A stretch of DNA of 64,000 bases from Dolomedes plantarius (lineage: Eukaryota; Arthropoda; Arachnida; Araneae; Dolomedidae), in the NCBI GenBank assembly GCA_907164885.2, contig OU015497.1, positions 69,379,429-69,443,428 of the forward strand, written 5' to 3'. Made by a program: the position numbers and the translations under genes. Every line of letters begins with the position of its first letter. Position 1 is the first letter of the stretch. Under the pieces are notes generated by a model. The model searched no databases, had not been told where the DNA came from, and worked only from the letters and a program-made list of their open reading frames with translations. Below, one piece after another: positions 10,666-21,420 of this stretch.

Positions 10666-11139
10666 AGTTGAGGTTACTCATGGGGTTTTGTTGTTATTGT
10701 AACAGGCGGTTGCTTATGAAAAGTTGTGCTTGACGGTGTTATATTTTCAACTATTTAATCCTAATATTCAACTAAAGAAACTTATAAGAGGTGAATACAA
10801 GTGTATGTATTATGTGATAAGAATTACTAATTTAGTAGTTACTAATTAAATTTCATCAATCAATAATAGTATGGTTCGTACCTATTTATGCTTAAACATA
10901 AACTTTATTTTTGTTTCATTTCATATTGTAATGCATGGTAATTGAAATAAGCAAACCAAATAAAAATAAGATAAATTTTAATTTAATAATTTTTATATAA
11001 GCTTTTACAAGTTTAAACATCCAAAACTGCACATTATCTTTGTTGGAAGAAAATATGCACAAAAAGTATCGAAATATTTTACAATTATTTTTTGATAATT
11101 CTAATTAGTTTAATAAAATACTAGCTATTTTTTCAGAAC
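10666..11139. other. AT-rich spacer ending in an acceptor-like site
   Basis: Nothing identifiable except TTTTTTCAG just before 11137, which could be a splice acceptor in front of the next pseudogene or coincidence. Confidence 0.4.
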
Positions 11140-12965
11140 ATGATGGAATTGTCTCGGGGTAAACGAATGGTAACGGCTGCTTTACATAAAAAACACGAAG
11201 GATATTTTTCCAGCAACCAAACAGAAGACCTTTGTTGAGGATAGCAATATTGATAATTTTGACCCTTACTACATTCCAGATGCAGGAAGTGATAATTTTT
11301 CAGATTTAGAGGAAAATGAAGGTAGGATTAACTGTAATAATTTTGACGATATTCAAGAAAGACAACTCTGTTGTAAAGCTGGACAATCCTTTACTCTCAC
11401 ACAAAGCAATTTTAATGAAAATGATTTAGCCCAACATTCTACATACGAACATGTAATCAAAAGCCAAATATCCAATGAAGACATTGTCTTTAAAGAATTA
11501 CAGCCAGTTAGAGTAGACTTGATTGAATCTAACAATGGTAGAGAATTGAATATTGCCGAACCAACAAATAATGAAACAGATGTTGATACAAATGGTTTTA
11601 AAAATTATATCGAATATACCGAAAAAGGTACCATTAGGAAAAGAAAAAATATAACACGCTGCCTGAAGAAAGAAAAAGAAATAACTTTGACTCGGTTGTA
11701 CAAAATCATAATGTAAAAGTTGGTTGTGATGATTCATGTGTACAAAAGTGTGCAACAATAATATCAATAGAAAGAAGATATTTTATAAATGCAAAATACG
11801 GAAAAATTGTTGACTCGACTGAGAGAAAATGATTTATTCTGCATCATGTATCTAAAATACCTGTCAAACGAAGAACAGTGCAAAATTTTGACAAATTTAG
11901 AAGAAATCGATCATTTCAGTATTCCTTAAAAGATCATAATGGTGCAACTCAGATTGTTTGCAAAACTTGTTTTCTCTCACAACATTGGGTTTTGTTAAAA
12001 CAAATGGCAAGGTACTGATGATTCATGTGCAGTATGTCAAAAATTGAAAAGTCACCAAGATAAATCAAACAAGCCTCGTACTAGGTATTCTGCAGACAAA
12101 AAAGGAAAAAATGCAGATAAAAAAGGAAATTATGCTGTAGTATACTGTGCAGACATGTAAAAAATAACAATGTTACCAGGTCTTGATATGTTCAAGTGCG
12201 CAGCATTTTCCAATCGCATTGTTGTCTACAATGAGAGCTTTGTTCCTGCAGGGAAAAAGAGTTCTCCTAGTTTCGCTGTTTTATGGCAAGAAGGAATTTT
12301 CGGTAGAAGCAATGACGAGTTGTAAGTCATTTAACCAGTTTCTGTTGTCTAAGCGAGACACAAAGCAAATTAGTTAGTGGTTCGACAAGTCTGCATCACA
12401 AAATAAGAATTGGTCACTCTTTTCTTTTTGCCTTTATGTAATAAATTCAGAAGAGATTGTTGCTTTGGAAATAGTAATAAAATATTTTGAACCGGTCCAA
12501 ACCTTTATGGCTGCTGATTCGTTCCACCATAGAGTTGAAAAATCTATGCAACCAATGGGTAACAAACTTTACGATTTCCAAGATTTTGTCACTGCAGTAA
12601 AAAATGCGTAAACGAGAACAGAGGTGTTACCCATGGTCTTGAAACACTTTTCTTGTGGGAAGATTATTCTTCATCTTATAAGTTGACCCTCACAAACCCT
12701 AGGCCGTACCTACAAAGCATGGTGGAAGTTGTATTTACAAGAGGTTTAAAAACCTTAAAGTACAAAATTGACTTTGATGAATCAGAGTTCATCGAAATAA
12801 ATTTTATAAACGCCAAGATGAGCAAGAATATCAAACTACCAGACCCGAGAAGCCAAAAAAGTGCAACGGAATTCCTACGGATAAAAAGAAGAAAATTCTC
12901 AAGAACCTAGGCGGTCTGTTTGAAAAGAACCGAATACAGTTATTGGAACAACTTCCAGAGTGTTG
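11140..12965 (+). pseudogene. Broken transposase-like gene (NKN-type, possibly DUF7869-related)
   Basis: An ATG at 11140 opens MMELSRGKRM, which soon shifts frame. Other frames then give an acidic FDPYYIPDAGSDNF segment and a Cys segment VGCDDSCVQKCATIIS. Next come IVCKTCFL and a block containing FAVLW and YNESFVPAGKK near 12200. WFDKSASQNKNWSLF follows at 12378-12424, then FMAADSFHHRVEKSM, and a C-terminal part DYSSSYKLTLTNPRPY...FDESEFIEINF...GIPTDKKKKILKNLG. The D-x-x-x-x-QNKNW signature with a downstream SFHHRVE resembles uncharacterised arthropod proteins with an RNase H-like core, which I associate tentatively with DUF7869. At least four frameshifts or stops break it. An AATAAA lies at about 13039. 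Function is inferred as transposase-like only; no termini were found. Confidence 0.5.
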
Positions 12966-13207
12966 AAAACACTACGAACTGTGTTGTTTATAATTATTAT
13001 CTCTGTATCATTGTTATTTGTTCTTACAATTTATGCTGCAAATAAATAAAGACTATCTTGTAACACAAATGCTAATATTGTTCTTATTTACCTAATCCTT
13101 CATTTGTAAAAAATCCAATATTTAACAATGTATTTTAACTTTTTCCAATTAATAATGTTTTTTTACAAATTTATGCTATTAATGTGTATTAATTACATGA
13201 AATATAT

Positions 13208-13644
13208 GTAAGGTATACACAAGATTCGATTCCCAAGAATCGAACTTTTGAGTGAATGAATTAAAGAAGCTGCTTGAGATATGCTAATTTCGGCATACGC
13301 GCTTAGTATAAATACCATGCAGCGTCATTAATAAAAAAGGGTTGTTAAGGTTGATAGATAAGCGAGAGGGAGCTACAAGGGTATGCAGCTCGAGTGCTAT
13401 CCTGCGCTAGTGCTTAGGGGCCAAAAAATTACGTGGCAGAATTGGTTGTTGACATACTGTTCGTGAGTATTGAAAAATATATAGTTCTTGAAAGCTGTAT
13501 TTATATATCTGCACAAGTAGTACGTATGAATCTTGTTGTTAAAATCAAAGCCTACATGTGCAAGAATATTCAATAAACATTGTTTCATGTATAAACTGTC
13601 TTTGTATCAAATTCAAATAGAGTGCCCCTAAGTATTTACTCTAT
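13208..13644 (+). repeat. 5' LTR of gag-only element, copy 1
   Basis: It begins TGTAAGGTATAC and ends CTCTAT. It carries the palindrome TTCGATTC-N4-GAATCGAA, a TATAAATA box at 13307-13314 and an AATAAA signal at about 13572. Compared with the 3' LTR it has a 14-base extra segment (ATCCTGCGCTAGTG) and has lost most of the stretch between GAGTGCC and TATTTACTC. Confidence 0.85.
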
Positions 13645-13646
13645 AC

Positions 13647-13659
13647 TGGCGCCCGAAAG
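13647..13659 (+). other. Primer-binding site, tRNA-Lys type
   Basis: TGGCGCCCGAAAG follows the 5' LTR by two bases. TGGCGCCCGAA is the complement of the 3' end of tRNA-Lys, as used by many gypsy-like elements and retroviruses. The second copy has TGGCGCTCGAAAG at the same place. Confidence 0.75.
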
Positions 13660-13778
13660 TTTATATATACCCTGGTTGTTCTCGTTACATTTATAACGAA
13701 CAACATAATTGAAGTTAAACTGTGTACTGTGTACTTATATTGATAAAATTGTTGCAAGTACTTATATACTATTTGAAA

Positions 13779-14300
13779 ATGATTGTTGTAGAACAAAACC
13801 CTGCTGGAAATTTTCCTCGGGAAATTATGGTTCAGCAAATTGTGCCATTCGAAGCCACCTTCAATGGCGGCCCCTCAAGCCAATTCCTAAAGAAAACTGA
13901 GCATTACTTTCAGCAACAATGCACCCCAGAGGGGGATAAACTTAAAATTGCTCTAGCCGCTTTAAGAGGTAGTGCATTTCAGTGTTACACGTGTATGCAA
14001 AGCAGTAATCTGATTTTTGACTATTCGTCATTCAAGCAACAGTTTCTTAGCGTTTTTCCAAAGACCTTTAATCAAAGTCAAATTGAAGTGGAAATTTATT
14101 CTCTAAGGCAACGTGAAGGTCAGTCTGCGTTAGATTTTGCTATGGAAAAGATTTCCAAGTGTGAGGAATATCTAGAAGGGATGACGGAAGCGGTAATCTT
14201 AAATATAGTTATCCAACGTTTGATGCCAAGTGTTCAAGATTTTTTAGATAATCAAAATGTTTCAAGCAAGGTTACCCTCCTTCAAGCTTTAGCTAAATAA
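13779..14300 (+). CDS. Gag capsid-like protein of the pol-less LTR element (truncated by a stop)
   Basis: The ATG at 13779 is preferred over the upstream one at 13722 because the second element copy also starts at this position (ATG followed a few codons later by QNPA). The protein contains FEATFNGG, ALRGSAFQCYTC, FKQQFLSVFPKTFNQSQ, and LRQREGQSALDFAMEKI, the pattern of a Retrotrans_gag (Ty3/gypsy-type) capsid. No zinc knuckle is seen. The TAA at 14298 replaces a CAC codon of the other copy. Past it the frame continues with DNRHFFATPDPQSG and a basic NQRRNQYRGRNN segment that may bind RNA. Gag would assemble particles and package the RNA, relying on pol from another element. Confidence 0.7.
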   Translation: MIVVEQNPAGNFPREIMVQQIVPFEATFNGGPSSQFLKKTEHYFQQQCTPEGDKLKIALAALRGSAFQCYTCMQSSNLIFDYSSFKQQFLSVFPKTFNQSQIEVEIYSLRQREGQSALDFAMEKISKCEEYLEGMTEAVILNIVIQRLMPSVQDFLDNQNVSSKVTLLQALAK

Positions 14301-14467
14301 GACAATAGGCATTTCTTCGCTACCCCTGACCCTCAATCAGGCACGAGAAGTTTTATACACCCCCGCCAAAATTTTTCGCGAGTTTCAAACCAGCGGCGAA
14401 ACCAGTATCGAGGGCGAAATAATAAAAGCTCACTTACAATGAAATTAGTGCACTTAAAGTCAATAAT

Positions 14468-15846
14468 ATGCAAGCACCTTACGTGCACTGGCAAGTTGTT
14501 TCACATGATATGGTTCAATCTGTTGAAACTGTGTGGTCAAATGTATTAACTTGTCCGAGCAGTAATCATTATTTTGAGAATAGTGAAAGTCGGGGTATTT
14601 TTGTTGCTTATAATGAAAGTGAGTCTAGCTGGAATAATGCGGTAATTCCAGTACAAATTTCTTAAAATAGTGCCGATACTAATGCTAGTGGTTTAGAAAA
14701 TAAATCATCTGATACTTCTATTAATGCTATACCTCATATTATTAATGCTATACCTGATATTTTAGATGATATTCACACATCTGTTAATGAAGAAAATTTA
14801 GTAGATGACGAAGTATGTGTTACGGAAGTTAGTGAATACTTATTAGTTGACGACAAAAAAATTCTTTAAACGATATTAGGAACTCGCTAGGTAATGATGA
14901 TATTATTTCAATTTTCCATCCGAATGGGGATTGTGTAGGCCAGGTTGATAATATGGTTTTAAATAAAGTACATGAAAACCAGACTGAGAATCAGGATGAA
15001 AAGTTGGCACAGAGTTATATTGTTAGTAGTTTAGCTGATGCTTCGGAAGTTATAGACGTAGTTTGCATCAAAACGCACCAGTACGAAAAGCTTAATCTTC
15101 CTAAAACTGAAGCAGTGTTAAAGAATTTAAATGATAGTGATTCTGAAGAAGGACGTTTTACAGAGACTTTTTCGTCAAAAGAGGATAAAACTAAAGTTAA
15201 GGGGGATAAAAAACGTGAAAAAGCGCCTTCAGGTTCCAGCATTAAAACTGCTAATACTGAAGTAATTAAGGCGATAAACAAGAAGTCGTATAAGCACAAA
15301 TACGAAAAACAGAGACAGGTTGTTGAAAAACACGAAACAAGCGGCGAACTCACTGGTAAACGTATCATAAATGGCGAGATAAATCCAGTAACTGAACACA
15401 TAGGTTCAGTGTATAAGTTTGAAAAAATAGAATCTGCATTAAAATCTAATACCGATACAAGCAAAAGTACGAAGAAAAGTAAAGTGTGTACTGCAAAACC
15501 TTCATCAAAGGATGAACGTGGCACACATAAGGTATACTAGGTTATGAAAAGGATAGATGACAATTTTAAAGCTCCTTTGCATAAGTACAGGAAACGCAAG
15601 ATATCAGCCGCCCAGCAAGGTTCGCTTCCTCCCAAGAGACCTCCTGTCCATCGTCAAGCCGGACCAGCGCCTCAGGACCAACGACCTACTGCACGAAGGA
15701 TGATCACACGGTCAACAAATCCCTTTGCTAGGACTGCGACTATCAAGAGAGGTTCCACGGAATGGACAGACTGGTGCAAGGGAGTCGCCGCTTTCATGAA
15801 CAAGTCTTGTATCAATTCTCTTATTCTATCCCACCCCCTTCAATAA
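14468..15846 (+). pseudogene. ORF2 of the pol-less LTR element, unknown protein, broken
   Basis: It begins MQAPYVHWQVVSHDMVQ and ends in a basic, proline-rich tail (LPPKRPPVHRQAGPAP, then WTDWCKGVAAF). In between it is rich in Asn, Asp, Glu and Lys with little hydrophobic core. Against the second copy I see a nonsense codon (TAA after VPVQIS, ~14663), a 21-base tandem duplication near 14727-14750, a one-base deletion near 14860 and a TAG at 15538 where the other copy has AAG. Removing these would give roughly 450 codons. Nothing resembles protease, RT, RNase H, integrase or envelope. Conservation of this frame in both copies argues that it was a real product, perhaps a Gag extension. Confidence 0.6.
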
Positions 15847-16377
15847 AATCGAACCATACTGGTTTGAAATCCCCCATTGTATATACTGTGTAAACATTTT
15901 GAAGGGAAGGGGTGAGCCACTGAAAAAAAAAAACGGCATACTGTTGTTTTATAAATTTTTGAAGGAGACATGTAGTGAAAAAAAAATACACACTAACTAC
16001 AGATAACAACTAACATACTAACTTCACAAAACATAACACATGTGCATTATGAATTGGGGAAGAGCAGCTACAAACATTCAAGAAATGTCATGCTGTGCAA
16101 TTGTGTTGACACTTTTAACTAAAATAAGTTTTTTAGGGAGCAGTTGGCGAGCCCAGTATCCGCAACTCTGCAAATCCACTTTGTGATGGTGTCACCTGGA
16201 CCCTTCGGGGTTAGTTTTGTAAAATGAGAGTGGCGTTTTTCCCCCACACAACGTGTGGAAGGTTTTTTTGGCTTTGCCACCCATTATGTAAAAAGTCAGA
16301 CCAGCACGCGCTTTCAATTAGTTAACTGAAGCCGTTCAGACCTCAGTTACCTAATTTTTTTTTTCGAGGGAGAACAG

Positions 16378-16833
16378 TGTAAGGTATACACAAGATTCGA
16401 TTCACAAGAATCGAACTTTTGAGTGAAGGAATTAAAGAAGCTGCTTGAGATATGCTAATTTCGGCATACGCGCTTAGTATAAATATCATGCAGCGTCATT
16501 ACTAAAAAAGGATTGTTAAGGTTGATAGATAAGCGAGAGGGAGATACGAGGGTATGCAGCTCGAGTGCTTAGGGGCCCAAAGTTTACGTGGCAGAATTGC
16601 TGGGTGACTTACTGTTCGTGAGTATTGAAAAATATATTGTTCTTGAAAGCTGTATTTATATATCTGTACAAGTAGTACGTATGAATCTTGTTGTTAAAAG
16701 CAATGCCTACATGTGCAAGAATATTCAATAAACATTGTTTCATGTATAAACTGTGTTTGTATCAAATTCATTTAGAGTGCCACTTCAAATTATATACACC
16801 CAAGTCTGGGTAGAAGTGACCTATTTACTCTAT
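16378..16833 (+). repeat. 3' LTR of gag-only element, copy 1
   Basis: 456-bp LTR beginning TGTAAGGTATAC and ending CTCTAT, followed by ATATA. It contains TTCGATTC-ACAA-GAATCGAA, TATAAATA and AATAAA. Differences from the 5' LTR show the copy is not recent. Confidence 0.85.
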
Positions 16834-16839
16834 ATATAC

Positions 16840-17138
16840 AGAAAAATGTTTTACTTATTTTAACAGAAAAATTTATCTCTGGTAGCATATTTGAGATAGG
16901 TCTTTTGCCAACTGGTGCTTAGCGAAATTTGCTAAGCCAAAAGGGCGTATCTCAATTAAATATAAAATTATATATAATTTTGCTTAAAAAACCTGTTTAA
17001 TTAAAAAAGAATAACTAAATAATGAAGAAAAACAAAAAAACCTTAAATTCTACAATATTCAGTAGGTGCGGAATGTACATTTACAAAAACGCTCATACCC
17101 AAAAGTTTCAGTTTTTGAGATACGTCTTTTATGTTTAG
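16840..17138. repeat. Inverted copies of the family D border motif
   Basis: TTTGAGATAGGTCTTTTGCC near 16890 and GCCAAAAGGGCGTATCTCAA near 16936 are inverted relative to each other and could form a stem of about 18 bases. A further inverted copy (TTTTGAGATACGTCTTTTAT) lies at about 17115, just before the tandem units. The same motif in the opposite orientation borders the related units at 9976. Confidence 0.5.
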
Positions 17139-17590
17139 GACGTCAGAATTGGTGTGTGTCCCATATAAGTCTGACTGATGTACTATTTGGATCTTGTATG
17201 GAAACCTTGTAGGATCCACTCTAAAATTAGTTGAGGCGATGGTCTGGAGAGGTTCAATTGAATGGAACGCCGACGAGTAGAGAATTTGGGAGCTTTTATA
17301 ACATTGAATTGTTAGTAGTATTATCTTTGGATTGCAGTAATAGACCTTCCATAGGAGTAAAGCTAAATAAGATGCTGAAGGTTGACGCAAATGAGACTCA
17401 CTGACGTGTAATTTGTATCTTGCAGAGAATCCATTATAAGATTCCCTCTGAAAATCTATCGAAATGATGATATAGAGATGTTCAACGGAGTGGAACGATG
17501 ACAAGTAGATAAGCTCAAATAGGTTCTGACATTGAAATGCTAACGGTGTTATCTCTGAGCTGCAGTGTTATACGTCCTATAAGTATAAAA
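17139..17590 (+). repeat. Two tandem ~230-bp units, family D copy 2
   Basis: These are diverged relatives of the units at 9513-9975. Unit 1 has CTGACTGATGTACTATTTGG and GGAAACCTTGTAGGATCC, and unit 2 starts near 17372 with ATGCTGAAGG. Both contain a TTCAAYKGARTGGAACG block. A TTTGGGCCACCCTGT stretch near 17700 may be the end of another element. Confidence 0.6.
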
Positions 17591-17856
17591 AAACAATGAT
17601 TCTGGCTCGTTCTTTCGTAGTATAATTAGACATATTGAAACTCCAGTGAATCATCAATAATTTGGAAAAAAATTGGATTTCTAACAACAGTCAGTTTCAT
17701 TTGGGCCACCCTGTATGATTTTCTCACTTTTTTCTTGTAATCACTGTGCTGTCACACTACTTTGCTACTACAGGTGCTGCAAAGACTCTAAAGCTGTTGT
17801 TGTTGGTTTTGCGTATTCCGATTGATCGACTGCAACATCAGATCAAGTCCATGAAC

Positions 17857-18219
17857 TCAGTGCGATTTCAAAAGATGAAGAACGGCGCCAGGATTCGAGT
17901 ACAGCTGGCTCCTCTGGCAACCAATATCTGTCAAGATATGGGCAGGAGTGGCCAGAGCCAAACTGCACCTCGGGAAAAGGGGGTTAACTTTAAAGCCTGA
18001 CAGAAACCGTAGAGCACAAAGATAACCGCTTCGGAGCCTGCCCAGAGCTGTTTCATCTCCCCTACTGCTTGCCCATAAAGCTTTTTCATACATCTGTAAC
18101 CAGGGTATTTCTTTTGACTTACGATTTTTTAAGCGATCATTAAAGATTTTTTGCTGAAGTACTTTGATATGTTTTTTACAGCTGTTGTGTAACGTATAGA
18201 TGCGTGTCTCAAGTGACAT
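17857..18219 (-). pseudogene. RNase H C-terminal fragment of a non-LTR retrotransposon
   Basis: The minus-strand frame contains RGDETALGRLRSGYLCALRF, then FPRCSLALATPAHILTDIGC and VLHLLKSH. The order (TALxRLRSGH-like helix, short Cys segment, PAHIL, then a VLxxLK end) is a signature I know from the tail of arthropod LINE ORF2 RNase H domains. Upstream, frames are broken and no RT YxDD is found, so it is a 5'-truncated relic. Continuation toward 17746 on the same strand reads through several stops. Confidence 0.6.
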
Positions 18220-18598
18220 GCGAGAAACCTGTCAGTGGAAAATATCATTAACACAATATATCCGAGTAAATGAGCAAAAACAGGTCCGTTTAGGGGAACA
18301 TACAGGTTCTGAATAACCACTTTAAAAAGTAAAAGGGTGACAGCCAGTTTTGAAACAACTGAATACGAGCCTCATAAAAATTTATTATGTGTATGGGGGA
18401 AATAAAAAAATTCCAGAAGAAAGTCGAGGGCAGACGCATGAAAGCCGAAACTCTTCAAAGATCAAAACAAGGGAGATGCGTTGTATGACCACCAAGCCCA
18501 CTCAAGAGTTACAGACGGGGTTTGTTTTAAATAAATAGATCATGTTTTTGGAATGTAGATGGGAGAATAGTGAAGACGAAATTATGAAATTCACTTAA
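18220..18598. other. Non-coding spacer
   Basis: No recognisable content. A 62-codon frame at 18350 has no resemblance to known proteins. Confidence 0.4.
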
Positions 18599-19025
18599 GA
18601 AATAAAGGAATGGTAACAAATGTTTAGGATAAGAGTAGTAGACTGGAAGATAAATACGCACTTTTATGTGAACATATTTTTTTTCAGGGAGCATAAAAAT
18701 ATGTCGTTGACATGCCAGTCAGAATAGACATATTCTTATATATAGTGCTCTAGGTGCGTGGTGGTTCAAATATGGACCACCACCTCCTGCCTAAACTAAA
18801 GATACATTTTTTTTACAGAATATGTTCCTAGTGGTAATATTTCTTCAAATATAAAGTTTTGTCTTCCCAAAAAATATTTAGTGCTCCCGAAAGGTTTAAG
18901 AAATATTGGAGTGGAATTAAATGTTTAGAAATAGATTAGTAGACTGGAAAATAAATACGCAATTTTATGTGAAGACATACTTATTTTCAGGCAGCATAAA
19001 AATATATCGTTGACATGCCATTGAC
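18599..19025 (+). repeat. Local ~300-bp duplication with a central hairpin
   Basis: About 125 bases at 18599-18724 recur at 18898-19025 (shared TAGTAGACTGGAARATAAAT and CAKGGAGCATAAAAATAT then TCGTTGACATGCCA). Between them lies GTGGTGGTTC-AAATAT-GGACCACCAC (18759-18784), an inverted repeat with 10-base arms including one G-U pair. It may be a duplicated fragment of an old element. Confidence 0.55.
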
Positions 19026-20150
19026 AAAACCAGAGAAATTTGTAGCTGGTTTATGGTACTCGCACCGGCCCTAGCCAGTTTATTGGCGAGATTTCGGTCC
19101 AAACGCCAATTTTAGCAACCTCAATCCAGTGAGAACGAGAAACTGATCACGCACAGTCCTCAGCTATCAGGGCCCAGGAATGCTAGTCTCGTTTACTCCC
19201 TTGCGTTCTTTCTAATTTGCTCTTCAGTGAAGTTATACAAAGCACACGCAGAGGACAGAGGTTAGTTGTCGGTTACACGTGCAATCTAAGCACAAAACTC
19301 ATTTTCCAATCTAAAAAATATTAATATTAACAGTACCGGTAAATCAAGATAGAAAGTTTAGATAGGGTCTATGAAGATATAAAGTTTTATAAGTTAAAGT
19401 TTTTAAGGTCACGATATGTCCATCAAGATATAAAGATTTATAAGTTAAATATTGTTAACAATAAATTTTGATGATTAGTATACGTAACCATAAACATTCA
19501 ATTACGCAAGAAAAGAATATTTAAAAAAATAATGATAAATATGCTAAGTAGTTACTATAAATAAAACTAATTTCAAATTATTTTTAAAACTATGATATAG
19601 AAATCCCCTTTTTTAATAAAAAAAAACTAACCTTTAATTTAAATCTTACTCAATTTTGAACACCCACAGAATAATAAAAATAAAAAAATATAAAAATAGA
19701 TCAATAAATGATAATTATTTTTTGAAAAAAATCAAATTTCAAGAATTCAAGATCTATTATTTCTTCCAAAAGAAATATCAAGAAACACAATTAGAAAAAT
19801 TAACATAGCTGTTACATTCATGTATTTTTAATTTTTTTAAAATTTCTAGTGCCAAAACATGTGGACAAAATCCATATTTATGTATTTAGTTAACGGGAAA
19901 CAACCACAATACCGACTCGTTAACTTTATCTTTTAAAAAACAAAACTATTAAAACGAAGAAATCTTTGAAATTTTCACATAATAGGTTAACCAATTGCTA
20001 AAAATAATTTCAAAGTCCAGAAAATTGGAAAGGCGAAATTTTATGAAGGAAAATAAGTTCGGTTCGGACACAAACACATTACCACGCACATTGAATCCGA
20101 CGGGTAGAGTTAATATATATTCATAGCACATTAAAGTTCATCCTAGTGCT
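19026..20150. other. GC-richer patch (19050-19300) then AT-rich spacer
   Basis: The first ~250 bases are distinctly less AT-rich, but have no long frame, tRNA-like fold or terminus. The rest is AT-rich with nothing recognisable. Confidence 0.4.
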
Positions 20151-20152
20151 TA

Positions 20153-20420
20153 TACGAGGTACAAGTTATATATGTGACATCACAGCGTGGAGGAATGGGG
20201 GCGGTTGAATTTGCCGGCCGGGAGTGCATCACGGACGTTCAAGTTCGACTGAGTCAATCTATTTCTGTCCCGCGCTCAAAGTTGTGGCGTAGTCGGTAAA
20301 GTCCCTTGTCGCTTTCGTCATCTAGAAGATATTTGTTAAAAACTCTAGCTCACTGGCCCCTCCAGCCCCGGACACTCACAGGAACATGCATTAATCTTGG
20401 CATAATTTATTATTCACATT
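20153..20420 (+). other. GC-richer patch with an A-box-like motif
   Basis: TGGCGTAGTCGGTAAAG near 20285 resembles a tRNA A box, but the expected B box downstream is degenerate at best (TTGTTAAAAACTC). It may be the decayed head of a tRNA-derived SINE. No protein is encoded. Confidence 0.25.
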
Positions 20421-20769
20421 GCTACATCTTCATAGGGCAATGACAATTCCCCCCCAAAAAGCACCAGTTCACTGAGGCTCGCCTATTTATAACTTAATAG
20501 AGGTATTGTTATGTGATGCTAAAACTATTGCAATGATTGCACAGAGGGCCTCAGGCCAGTTCTCTAGGATCAAGTCCCGTGGTCGTTATATAACGTTTGG
20601 TGCCCGCGATATTGGGGTACTAAAGGGATGATATGTCGATTACCTACTTTAGTTTTTAGGTTACTTTCTAAACCTTTGTTCTTGAATGCGCAATTACTTC
20701 TTAACGCGTAATGCCCAAGCATTTTTAAATGAAATTTGGAATTTTGAAATGGCTTGGGGGCTTTATATG

Positions 20770-20822
<53 letters not shown>

Positions 20823-20831
20823 TGTATATGC

Positions 20832-20900
<69 letters not shown>
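20770..20900. repeat. (TA)n microsatellite with an ATGCATG interruption
   Basis: Two TA runs (20770-20819 and 20836-20900) are separated by two TATGCATGTA units. Confidence 0.95.
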
Positions 20901-20902
<2 letters not shown>

Positions 20903-21373
20903 AAATAGATGATAGAGAAAACCAGTAATAGCCCTAAAGCTACTTGCAGCCAGGAACAAATAAAATGGAAAGAAAATTATGAAAGAGGTTTTAGACAGCA
21001 TCTCTTTATCAGCGGTGTCAATGCTGTCTAAAAACCAATGGATTGTTTCCGATGAGTATGATCTATACAATAAACACACTCAGACACCTTACAATCCATG
21101 AAAAACAGAAGAATTGATTAATAATTGAATAATAGTACTTAACCAAAGAACACCAAGCCTGGCGCTAGACAGAGTGGAAGTTAAGAACATGTAACCGCAA
21201 AATGACTGACGTCACAAAACTTGCAACCATGGAGATATTGGATTCTCAGTTACAGACTTACTATGGTTACCGTATTTTAGGACTATTATACCCTTAATAA
21301 TTTAATTTTTAATTATTATTACTAAGAGTTATTTTTATTATTATTATTTTTTTTATTTTTTACTAATGATTTT

Positions 21374-21420
<47 letters not shown>

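Larger units (their letters stand above)
13208..16833 (+). mobile_element. Pol-less LTR retrotransposon with gag, copy 1 (3626 bp)
   Basis: Two LTRs (13208-13644 and 16378-16833) enclose a primer-binding site, a gag ORF, a second long ORF of unknown type and a purine tract (CGAGGGAGAACAG) just before the 3' LTR. The element is flanked by ATATA on both sides (13203-13207 and 16834-16838), a 5-bp target duplication. No protease, reverse transcriptase, RNase H or integrase motif is visible. The length matches the second copy (27993-32471 minus its nested insert), so lack of pol is a family property, not a private deletion. This resembles the terminal-repeat-with-GAG (TR-GAG) type of non-autonomous element. 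Confidence 0.8.

Noticed and set aside
13722..13778. Upstream ATG for Gag at 13722
   Set aside because: The 19 extra codons are not preserved in the second copy, while the ATG at 13779 is.
15015..15524. 169-codon minus-strand frame inside the pol-less LTR element
   Set aside because: It is antisense to ORF2, which is conserved in frame in the second copy; the antisense frame is a shadow.
20280..20350. Possible tRNA gene (A-box-like motif)
   Set aside because: No B box or acceptor/T-stem pairing could be found; at most a decayed SINE head.
20570..21079. 169-codon minus-strand frame across the TA microsatellite
   Set aside because: Its length comes from (TA)n translating as alternating Tyr and Ile; the flanks resemble no protein. 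The same applies to frames at 4243, 42833, 42964, 42991 and 52661.
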